From JAUXFK01 sp034189035 (GTDB lineage: Bacteria > Desulfobacterota > UBA8473): a DNA stretch of 64,000 nt. Numbering within the stretch: position 1 is the first letter of the stretch; the number at the start of each line of letters is the position of its first letter. The notes under the pieces are model-generated. The model was not told the DNA's origin and made no database searches. It saw only the letters and a list, made by a program, of their open reading frames with translations. A program made the translations under genes and the position numbers. This document shows positions 9,056 through 17,347 of this stretch, piece after piece. The stretch lies in the NCBI GenBank assembly GCA_034189035.1, contig JAXHVA010000012.1, positions 1 to 64,000 on the forward strand, read 5' to 3'.

Positions 9056-9789
9056 AATGGAATATCTTTCAGTAGTCATTGCTCTTATAGCCGTATTTGT
9101 TTTCTTCAAAATTGTTGTACGCCAGGTTATAATACTTGAATACGAGAAAGGGCTAAAATACACCAAGGGCACATTCAAAGACTCAATTGGCCCTGGTCAG
9201 TACTAGTATATCCCATATTTCGTAATCATCCAATTGATACCAGGCACGTTTCGTTTCAATAACAGGGCAAGAGGTCCTCAGCCTAGATGGTGTTAAAGCA
9301 ATAAACAAGGTTCAAAGTTATCAAGATGCACTTTATCTTGAACTTCAGCTTGCCTTAAGAGAGATAATCGGTTCCGCAGACATTGACACTATTTTGAGCA
9401 ATAGAGATGCATTATCCTCAAAGCTAAAAGAAATGACAGAAGAAAAAATTAAAGAACTCGGTCTTAAACTTATTTCTGTTTCACTTAAGGACATAATGTT
9501 TCCAGGTAAACTTAAAGAAATTTTTGCACAAGTAATAAATGCACGGAAAGAATGTTTGGCTGCGCTTGAAAAAGCAAGAGGAGAAACCGCGGCCCTTCGA
9601 AATCTCGCAAATGCAGCTAAGATGATCGACTCCAATCCGAATCTTATGCAGCTTCGCCTTGTACAAGCCCTCGGTCAGTCATCAGGAAATACCCTGATTC
9701 TTGGCATGCCACAAGAAGGATTACCGATTCCCATCAAAGAAAAAGCGATCATTAAAGGAAAAAAATTGCAGGAAGAACCGAAGACATAA
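9056..9789 (+). pseudogene. Slipin / SPFH-domain membrane protein, broken
   Basis: The true start is the ATG at 9056, preceded by TTTGGAGG. The N-terminal membrane anchor and ...LEYEKGLKYTKGTF match slipins. At codon 50 the conserved Trp of GQYW is a TAG stop. The frame then shifts (ITGQEVLSLDGV is in another frame), about 15-20 codons of the SPFH core are missing, and a third stretch from ~9300 continues with KAINKVQSYQDALYLELQLA and the well-conserved ALEKARGETAALRNLANAAK tail. Intact slipins are membrane-microdomain scaffolds of ~250 residues. This copy has at least one nonsense mutation, one frameshift and one internal deletion. Confidence 0.85.
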
Positions 9790-9791
9790 TG

Positions 9792-10228
9792 CATTTTGTC
9801 AAATATTATTGTTATTAGGTTTGTCTTTAATAGTAGGATTGCATTTGGGGACTCTGACGCAAATTCCCAATTGGTTATTCGTAATTATGAGTCCTGTACT
9901 CAGTATATTAATAATTCTTCTTATAGACCTTATCGAAAAGCACGCAGAAAGAAAGAATAATTATGGTGAGGATATTTACCTGGAGCGAAAAAATAGGATT
10001 TTAAAAGAAGCGAAATTTGAAATCAACCGTGAACTCAATCTGAAACCTCCGTGCAATAAGTGTGACTCGAAAAATGTAACGCTCATTATTTATGGACTCG
10101 TTGATATTGATGAAGATCTGAAGATTATGATAGAGGGTGGTAAGATCACCTTAGGTTGATGTATGATAGACAATGATTCACCCAAATGGATTTGTAATGA
10201 TTGTAAACACAGATATGGCACTTTATGA
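9792..10228 (+). pseudogene. Membrane-anchored zinc-ribbon protein, broken by an in-frame TGA
   Basis: A hydrophobic stretch (ILLLLGLSLIVGLHLG and SPVLSILIILLIDLIEK) is followed by a zinc-ribbon domain: CNKCDSKNV, then YGLVDIDEDLKIMIEGGKITLG, then TGA at 10157, then CMIDNDSPKWICNDCKHRYG in the same frame. The family I recognise reads LGGC at this point, so the TGA stands in place of Gly (a single-base change from GGA). No good start codon is visible; the frame overlaps the end of the broken slipin. Function is unknown. It lies in the same decayed patch as the slipin and is probably its former neighbour. Confidence 0.6.
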
Positions 10229-10361
10229 GATGACAATCGCTTCCACCTGAGCGCAGGGATCGAGTTGTTCAGAAAATTCTAAATGTTATTAATACCTTGG
10301 AATGTGGTAGTTTTTTTGAAACCCATGTGCCAGATGAGCCGTGAGTGAGGGATTAATAATC

Positions 10362-10769
10362 ATGAAGGAATTTAAACCGGGATTTCGCATATCTGTATTT
10401 GATGTAATCTTTATTTTTATCATATTAGCGTTTTCAACCTATTTCGCAACGTATGATTTGTTTCTGTCAGTTATGATCTTCATTCCTCCATTTCAATTCT
10501 TCTTTTTCTGCAATCTGTTCAGGGTGCAAAGGAAAAGAGAAATAATATGGGCAGTACAATATGCACTCATTGCAGCATATCTATATCATGTATATCCAAA
10601 TGTTTATCTACTTTTCTCTATCAGTTCTCTTGTGGGAGCAGGAATGATTCTATATGAAATAAAAGATCCGGGTTATCATGGCATATTCTGGACTACTCTT
10701 AACCCAGACTTGAAAGAGTGGTTTGTGACGGACAAGGAGACCCCCTACACCAAGCGCGACCAGTCGTGA
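10362..10769 (+). CDS. Small integral membrane protein, unknown function
   Basis: A 135-residue frame starting at ATG 10362 (an in-frame GTG at 10341 is possible; GAGGG lies between them and better fits the ATG). It has about three to four membrane segments: VFDVIFIFIILAFSTYFA, LSVMIFIPPFQFFFFCNL, and a pair around IWAVQYALIAAYLYHVY to LLFSISSLVGAGMILYE. A soluble tail contains DLKEWFVTDKE. I do not recognise the family. It is downstream of the broken slipin and zinc-ribbon genes, separated by ~130 bases. Confidence 0.5.
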   Translation: MKEFKPGFRISVFDVIFIFIILAFSTYFATYDLFLSVMIFIPPFQFFFFCNLFRVQRKREIIWAVQYALIAAYLYHVYPNVYLLFSISSLVGAGMILYEIKDPGYHGIFWTTLNPDLKEWFVTDKETPYTKRDQS

Positions 10770-10984
10770 TGATCTTGACATACATTTTCATCTATCACTT
10801 TCCTGATTTCCTGTCAACTTGTAGAGTAGAACCCCAGTGCAGATAGCTTTAGGTGGTATTATAACTGTCTCCGACGCTTTCGCTATGCCGGTGCATCAAT
10901 CCAACCTTGAAATAAATTGATATGATAACCTCTTTTCAGGTTATTAAATAACGGTCTCGTAACCTCGCGCAATTATTTACGGTC

Positions 10985-13486
10985 GTCCTCTTGTACTTGT
11001 AGTTGCCTTCTTTGTCAAGGGAGAGCCAGCCGTCGGAAAAAGACACAAAGGTCATTAATAGTTCGGCAGTGTCAGGGCCCCAGGTCACGGCAGTATTATC
11101 AGCACTTGCAGTCAATACAAGGTCACCTTAGGGAGAAAGTACCGCGGAATTGACAGGTGCGGTCTGACCGATTTGTAAATACGGTATCGGCTCTAAAGGG
11201 AGTGGCTGAATTCCGGTGGCCAAAGAAGCGACATCAGGGGCAGTTACACCAATCATGACCGCCCCCTGCCAGTCTGCATTTTCTAATGTTGCTTTTGCAA
11301 ATCGTGCGCCATGGCAGTCGGCCTTTTTGAATGAAGCCCCAGTGCAGTTGCTTTTTACAAAAACAGCTGCACAGAGATCAGCATTGTTAAAAACACCGTC
11401 TGAGAAGTCGGCTTCTCTTGCTTTCACATTTCCTATAGCTGCCCCTGTAAAATCTGTGCGTCTGCAAAGTGCGTTTTCAAGTGTTGAATGGTTAAGCAGG
11501 GAATCTGAAAAGTTTGCCCCCATTGCCCGTATCATGGAAAGATCGCTCTCTTCGATCACTGCCCCCAAGGTCTGCACTTTCAAGCCATGCGCCCCTCAGG
11601 TTTGTTTCCCGTAACATAGCCCCGTGAAATTGGGCTGAATCCGGGATAAAGGATTTCATAAAATAAATCTGCGATACATTTGCCTTTTTTATCCGCCTTC
11701 ATTTGCCTGAACTGATAACCTGCGTGGAAATAGGCCTGAAAAAGGGCTTTTTCACACTTGTCTGACGCCTGTATGGGGCCGCAAGAATTTCTCAGATGTG
11801 GTTCTTTAAGGTCTCCTGGTTACAGGATCCGTCCCTACTCTTTCCGTCTTGCCCGTATTCAACCAGGTCACAGAAAAATGCAGCGCATTCAGGGGTGATG
11901 GGTGTGGTATCCAAAGCATCAGCCAGTTCCAAGGGGCCCTTTTTAAGGGAAGAGAGTATATGGCGGCTGTAGAAAAACTCTCTGAAACTTTTGTGGAAAA
12001 AACTGTAAAATCCCTCTCTGGTCCTGATCAGAAAAACCGAAGTCCTCAGCTCTACCTCCACTCTATCCGGGTCTATTCCCGCGAGCATGCCCGGTTCCAT
12101 TCTTTCCAAAACAGAAATCAACTCCCGGTGATAGATCCGGTGGAGGGACCGCCCTCACAGATCAAAGGCAAGGTGTTCAAGAAATTTTTTACGCAATGAA
12201 GCGCTGGTCTGAGGGAACTCCTCGCTTCTGTCCTCCAGCCAACGGATGGTGTAAATATGCTAGAGCCCGGCCGGTGTGACACTGCTCTTTGAATGGATCA
12301 GATCGGGCAGGGAGTTGACAATCATCTCAAGGAGAACGGGTCTTGGAGCGAAACTGAGCAGATCATAGGTATCCTGGATAAATTTTTCCGCCTGTATTGC
12401 CTGGGATTTTGACAGGTGCCGGCTGAGAAAGATCCTGATCTGCTCTTAGCTCATCGATAACCCCATCAAAGGCCCGGACAACCCAGCTCAGCTCTGAATC
12501 CCGGCTGATAAGATCATCTCTGTTTGCCATACAGCATGTCTTTCACATTCTGCTGGTCCTTGAAGAAATGGGTACGGCAGGTGATCAGAATCCGGTTCCC
12601 TGTTTTATTGCCTGACTGGGAAAGGGGTTTTAAACGCTGCCGGAAATGGCTTTCAATACTTCTCCCTGCCGTGGCGGTCAACATCTCGACAAAAGCATCG
12701 AGGAGAAGGACAACCCGGCCGGAAGAAAGAAGGTGGAGCAGGATGTCCGGGTTTCCGTTCCACTCCACCCTGGCCCTGGGTACTCCTGAAGAAGCATCTC
12801 AAGGGAGATGGCATTGGGAAACTCCTTAAGATCAACGGCAATGGGAATGGGCATATGAGGATCATCCGCATGCTTTACCAGCTCATATGTAAAACGCCTG
12901 ATGAGGTCTTGCCTGTACAGAAGTCCCCAAGGAGCAGCCGGAGTTTACTCCCTGTGCCTGCGGCCCATTCTTTGGCATGGGTCAGCAGGTCGGTTCCATG
13001 CTTTTCCGGTGCTTTCTCAAGGAGTACTCGCTGGTCCATATAGGTCCGGGCAAGGTCGCTTACCTCAAATTCCTGCTTGAGCTTTGCCAGATAAGGGCCA
13101 AAGTCAAACAGCCGCTGCTCAAGTTCTTCCGGCGTAAAGATGATGAGTATTTGGTTTGCTTTTGTAAATGTCAGTGCAGCAGGAGAGAATGATTTTGCAA
13201 CCACAATACCTTCCGCGTGCATGGCTTTTGCCTGGTCTCCATTCAGCCAGACAGCAAGCTTTTCCAGTATGTTTTTGGCAACCGGCTTTTTATGGTCCTT
13301 ATATTCCACAAAAAAGCAGTCCGCCTTCAGGCCTGATTCCTGTCGTGCAATAAGGTCTACCTTATTTCCGTCCACATATTGTTCTGCTTCAACCCGATAG
13401 CCCAATAGGGTCAACAGCTTTGCTACGCGGTTTTCAAATGTTTTGCCTTTTTCATGGCGGATATCTCTTCTGCCCGGGTCAGTCAT
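10985..13486 (-). pseudogene. Nuclease-NACHT-pentapeptide-WD40 STAND-like protein, broken
   Basis: Fragments in several frames reconstruct one architecture. From 13486 there is a restriction-endonuclease-like domain (EKGKTFENRVAKLLTLLGY, then VDLIARQ...FFVEYKDHKK, a D-ExK-type active site). Next is a NACHT NTPase: Walker A LLGDFCTGKTS at ~12930, Walker B RVVLLLDAF, sensor NRILITCRTHFF (12514-12768), and the winged-helix tail FFHKSFREFFYSRHIL (11792-12121). Pentapeptide repeats (ANFSD, ADFSD, ADLCA, ADWQG) follow at 11128-11650. A WD40 blade (GDLVLTASADNTAVTW, then DGWLSLDKEGNYKY) ends near 10985 after an in-frame TAA at ~11128. There are at least four frameshifts. Nuclease-STAND proteins act in anti-phage defence by target sensing and DNA cleavage; this copy is dead. 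Confidence 0.75.
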
Positions 13487-14430
13487 CTCCAGATAAGCTG
13501 CATCTTCTGTTTCAATTTCTTCCCTGAGGCGTATCAGGTCGTCGAGAAATTCGTCTGTTTTCAGGGCGATCTTCATGTACGCAGCCGCAATTTCCGATTC
13601 ACTGTCTTCAATGGCGAGCAGTTCTTCCTTGAAAAGAAGGCAGCTGTCAAAAGGAATTTCCACCCGTGTCTCTATATCCATATTGTTTTGAAGGCTGGGA
13701 AACTCCTTGCCCCAGACTTCCCGTCTAACTGCACACAGCTTTTCCTGGTCTTTTGGGACCGGTGAGATGACGATGAGGCGTCTGAGATCTGGGAGGGGGC
13801 CCTTGCGATCGCATATTTGCCGTCTGTACTCCGTTTGAGGGCCTTTTCTATCTGCAGAAGTCCGGATAAGTTCTGGCTTCCATAACTTCCCACCAGGATC
13901 AGGGTATGGGGTAGGATTACCGTCATGAGGCCGCCCAGCTCTGTGATACTTGTGAGCGCGTCTAAAAGAATGTGATCAAATTCACTGTTGTTGAAAAATG
14001 GTCAAGAATATCTCTGAACAGCTCAAGGCCCCGGTCAGGGTTGTCCACCAGGAAATCATGTCAGAGGATATCCTGATATAGCCCTGCACTGTCTTCCCTG
14101 CTTCCAAAGGCAGGCAGGATGTAGAAATTTCAATATCCGAAACCGGCCTGATACGCTTGGACAGGTTATTTAGGGCGGTTGTGTCTGGATGGAATTTTTG
14201 GCTGCTGTTCTGCAGATCCACAAGCACTCAAGAAATCCCCTTTTATGAGCCGGTGTTGGTTGCAAAGCAGGGATCACATGCATGCCTGGGGCTTCCACAT
14301 CGAGGTCCCAAAGCAGGACTTTCCTTCCTTTTCGGGCAAGAATTGCGCCTGTATTTGCAAGAAGCATTGTCCGGCCCACGCCGCCCTTATAACTGTAAAA
14401 TGTTGTAATGTGGGTCGTGTGTTTGTTCAT
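13487..14430 (-). pseudogene. KGGVGR-type MinD/ParA-like ATPase, broken
   Basis: The start MNKHTTHITTFYSYKGGVGR gives the deviant Walker A KGGVGRT, with LLWDLDVEAPGMHV as the second conserved block. These are hallmarks of the KGGVGR-variant ATPases that accompany TIR, TPR or NACHT proteins in bacterial conflict loci. The frame shifts near 14227, again near 13980 (FDHILLDALTSITELGGLM, then ILVGSYGSQNL) and near 13830. The C-terminal segment IPFDSCLLFKEELLAIED is in frame with, and runs straight into, the nuclease-NACHT reading frame. Either the two were one polypeptide or the stop between overlapping genes was lost. Confidence 0.75.
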
Positions 14431-14463
14431 CCTGTTATGCTGCCTCTTCCTGTCGAAGACATC

Positions 14464-15066
14464 TCACCCATCGCCCGGTTGCAGGAGTTCGGGATGAGGT
14501 TTCCAGAGTGCATTCCGTGCTGTTTGCACCCGGGAAAATATCTTTTCCCGTCCCACCTTACGGGACTCTATAAGCTCTGAAGCCTCCATCATATTTAAGA
14601 TACGGGTCAGATTGGCAGATTATAGATTGAGCTTTTCCCGGATATGTTTTCTGCTAACAGTTTCATTTTCGAGAATCAGGGCAAGAATATCTTCGACGTT
14701 TTTGCAGTTCATCAAGTGATCCGGCGCATTACTTTCAAGCGCTGCAACACGGCTTTCAAGGGTGTCAAGATAAGCAACCCATCTCGCTCCGTATGGTTTG
14801 CTCAGATTGTGAAGTTTTTTTATTCTTGACGGGTGGGTTGTCTTATCAAGATGTTCAGCAAAAGCCCGGAGTTCTTTGAGTGTATTTTCCCCACGTTTTG
14901 CCGTACGGATAAGTCTGGAAAGCCACTGCCTGTATATATAGTCCAGGACCTGGACCTGACGTTCTTCCCAGGTATCAGTATTCATGACAGTTTCGGTCAG
15001 ATCATCAATGGGGACCGATTCCGCCAGACTTTCGGGGATGGAGTGAATAAGATCTATGCAGCTCAT
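14464..15066 (-). pseudogene. Winged-helix regulator-like protein with premature stop
   Basis: The frame from ATG 15066 (MSCIDLIHSIPES) is open for 148 codons to a TAA at 14620-14622. It then continues in the same frame for another 51 codons to a TGA at 14464. The stretch across the stop reads as a winged helix-turn-helix: ILALILENETVSRKHIREKL, stop, then SANLTRILNMMEASELIESR. One base change (for example CAA to TAA) explains it. Upstream of the HTH is a helical region with no recognised domain. The gene lies between the nitrilase-like and KGGVGR genes with short gaps, so it was probably cotranscribed and may have sensed or controlled the locus. A shortened 148-residue product is still possible. 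Confidence 0.6.
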
Positions 15067-15096
15067 AGTAAACCTTTGTGAAGTGTTTTTATTATT

Positions 15097-16430
15097 CTAT
15101 TCATTTTGTGAAATGATTTCATGGGTATTGGAATAGCAGACAAACCCATGATCACTGTCAGCAGCAGAAGGGGTCTGATTGGAGAATGCCGTGACCGTCC
15201 CGTGGGCGCGGTGCAGGGCTTGTGCACATCTTAAATGGGCGCTGATATTACTCTTGTCTCCAAAGGCCGGAACAAGAAACCAGTGTGCGCCGATTTGTTC
15301 CCAAAGGTTACCAAAAGGGAATCCCTCTTCGCAGAAATCAAGACAGATCGGTATCCCGATAAGCCCGATCATCGTATCCAGAAGATCGATGTTGTTTCCT
15401 GTGGAAATTTTTTCATATTTGTTCCGGATACCTGCAGTTGTCAGCTTGCAATGGGTAAGAAACGGCTTGCCTGTGGGGCTGAACAATTCAGTATAGTTAA
15501 AATATTTTCCGTCAAATTCTTGGTGAAATGTTTCGGGCATATTGACAGTTCAGGGAAGACAACAATGTCTGCTTCGGCTTCACTTGCTTCATTGAGATAT
15601 TTTTCAATCCCCTCTGTCAGCCCTTTGGCCAGAAAATTAGGCTGGTGTTCTTCATCCCAATACGGGGTAATACCGTCCGAAAAGCCGCCGATATAGATAT
15701 GAATCTCATCCTTTCCTGAGAACAGACTATCATCAAAACCGTTTATTGGGAGCTTTTTCACGGAAAGATTGATTCCTTTGATTTCCTGAGGGGTTATCCA
15801 GTGATAATGCAGATAGGTCAGGATATGACCTGTCTGTTGAGCGAGGATGATGTTCTTTTTGCCGCGCTTCTCCCGTCGCTGAATGATGTAAGTCTTGTCT
15901 TTCACCTTCAGTAATGGAGGAGGCGTGTCAGATTTGGCGCCGTTGTAAATATAAAGATATTCATCCAAGGCTTCAAGTATTGCCAATGGAAGTGTTATGA
16001 GGATGTTTCTTATTTTTAAAGGAGAATTCTCCATCAGGCGGGAGATGATATTCTCTTTAGCTTGTCTGTGCCGGTCATCATCATCCAGGGTTGCTTTTTG
16101 CGCCTCGTGGAAAAAAGGAATATCATCTCTCAAAAGCACCCACAAGGATACAAAGGCCGTATGCACATCGCTTGTCAGGAGGTTCAGGACAGTATTCATG
16201 CGTCTAATGTAACCTGTCATACCACAGCTGTTGGCCAGATTGGCACCCAACATACCAACTTGGCGCTTACCGGAACAGAATGGGAGCTTCAGCATTGGGG
16301 GCTTACCCGATATGTTGTTTGATACGAAGCCCCAGGGTGATTTTTTTTTGACAATACCAAATCCCGATTCAAGGACTTTAAAACCAACATCAAATATACC
16401 TAGAACGTCTAGATTGTGTTTTGCTGAGGA
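15097..16430 (-). pseudogene. Nitrilase-fold (carbon-nitrogen hydrolase) protein, broken and 5'-truncated
   Basis: Two frames join into a protein whose C-terminal half is nitrilase-like: VVFPELSICPKHF (catalytic Glu), FLTHCKLTTAG (candidate Lys), IGIPICLDFCEEG (catalytic Cys) and AHWFLVPAFGD. The Glu block is in the 15441-16295 frame, the Cys block in the 15097-15540 frame, with a frameshift at about 15500. Upstream is a ~180-residue region with no family I recognise. The frame stays open 5' of the first ATG up to 16430 (DVGFKVLESGFGIVKKK), where it hits a stop at the edge of a dispersed repeat, so the original start was probably lost there. It is the first gene of the broken conflict-like locus. 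Confidence 0.65.
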
Positions 16431-16433
16431 TAT

Positions 16434-16520
16434 TTAAGGACGTTGTTTCTATTTATGATATTCACAGCCATAAAGTTGTTCTGCCCTCCTGATTGCTTTG
16501 GAGTTTAAAGGGTCGTTGTT
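16434..16520 (-). repeat. Dispersed repeat, copy 3
   Basis: The plus strand reads AGGACGTTGTTTCTATTTAT, then GATATT, ACAGCCATAAAGTTGTT, GCCCTCC and GATTGCTTT. This is collinear with the copies at 4546 and 7172 (reverse complement), and ends with a related AAAGGGTCGTTGTT. It directly abuts the truncated 5' end of the nitrilase-like pseudogene, so insertion or recombination at this repeat probably removed that gene's start. Confidence 0.6.
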
Positions 16521-16541
16521 GAAAACTTTCACTTTTTCTGT

Positions 16542-16964
16542 TTACCTGAAGGGGTTTTCCACTATTATCCCGTTATATTCCTGACCGTCGCTGAGGTCTT
16601 CTGATATGAGTTTGCGGCACTCCGCATATTCCGCAGCTGCTAAGATGAGTGAATCCCAATACGAAATCCCATAGGCCTTGTGTGTCTCGATGGCATGCTT
16701 TACAAGAGAAAGATCAATTTCGACGACCGGCAGCACACTCAGAATCTCAATGATCCTCATCGCCTCATCTGCCGACAATGGCTCTTTAATCCGCTGTGTG
16801 ACCACAACAAAAAACTCCCCGAAAACTTGTGATGACACTACAGCGTTTTCCTGGGTAATTCCTGATTTCAAGAGGGATCGGGCCTTTGCCAGTTTGTTTG
16901 GCTCATGCCTATCATAGGCATAGACAATAATATTTGAGTCGAGAAACACCTTGTTATCGCTCAT
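16542..16964 (-). CDS. PIN-domain toxin (VapC-like ribonuclease)
   Basis: A 140-residue PIN protein. The start is ATG 16964, which overlaps the antitoxin stop; the longer frame to 17030 runs back through the antitoxin gene. Acidic active-site residues are visible: the first Asp in FLDSNIIVYAYD, Glu in SSQVFGEFF, and Asp in SYWDSLILAAA. PIN toxins cleave tRNA or rRNA when free of their antitoxin. The antitoxin gene precedes it with an 11-base overlap, the usual vapBC-like order, which implies translational coupling. Both genes look intact even though the neighbouring conflict-like locus is ruined. Confidence 0.85.
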   Translation of the reverse strand: MSDNKVFLDSNIIVYAYDRHEPNKLAKARSLLKSGITQENAVVSSQVFGEFFVVVTQRIKEPLSADEAMRIIEILSVLPVVEIDLSLVKHAIETHKAYGISYWDSLILAAAEYAECRKLISEDLSDGQEYNGIIVENPFR

Positions 16965-17187
16965 AAAGTTCCTCTCTCCTCCACTCTCTCTTTCCCATAT
17001 CCCGGCTGAACTGTTCAAAGGACATCTCAAGTTCTTTCACTGTCTGCATCCTTTGTGCTGCATCACGTGCAGCCACAGAGGCTAAAAAATCCCTGACCAT
17101 CTGAGTTAATGTTGTGTTCTTGTCAATGGCTATTTTGCGGACTTTCTTGATGATTTCATCATCAACACTAAGGGTTATGTTGGACAT
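16954..17187 (-). CDS. Ribbon-helix-helix-type antitoxin
   Basis: A 77-residue protein beginning MSNITLSVDDEIIKKVRKIA, the beta strand and helix of a ribbon-helix-helix DNA-binding fold, followed by a charged C-terminal tail (SFEQFSRDMGKREWRREEL) that would wrap the toxin. GAGGAGGG lies just upstream of ATG 17187. It is coupled to the PIN toxin gene by overlap, and such antitoxins usually repress their own promoter, which would lie in the ~160-base gap toward 17347. Confidence 0.82.
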   Translation of the reverse strand: MSNITLSVDDEIIKKVRKIAIDKNTTLTQMVRDFLASVAARDAAQRMQTVKELEMSFEQFSRDMGKREWRREELYER

Positions 17188-17347
17188 CTTTCCCTCCTCT
17201 CTCAGTTTTTAGGTATAAAGACTATGCCACATTAAGTTTTACCCATATTATGGTTTACTTTCGGGCAACTGTCAAGGTGATTTTCTTTGAAGGAAAAAGG
17301 GGCGCAAATAAATATGAATGTCCCATATAAAAATTTAAAGTAATTTA

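Noticed and set aside
9394..9789. A stand-alone 131-residue slipin-like gene
   Set aside because: Homology continues 5' of this ATG in the same and other frames; it is the tail of the broken slipin, not a separate gene.
10157..10159. Recoding of TGA as glycine (alternative genetic code)
   Set aside because: Many intact genes in the window end in TGA, and the neighbouring slipin has a TAG at a Trp codon, so simple decay explains it.
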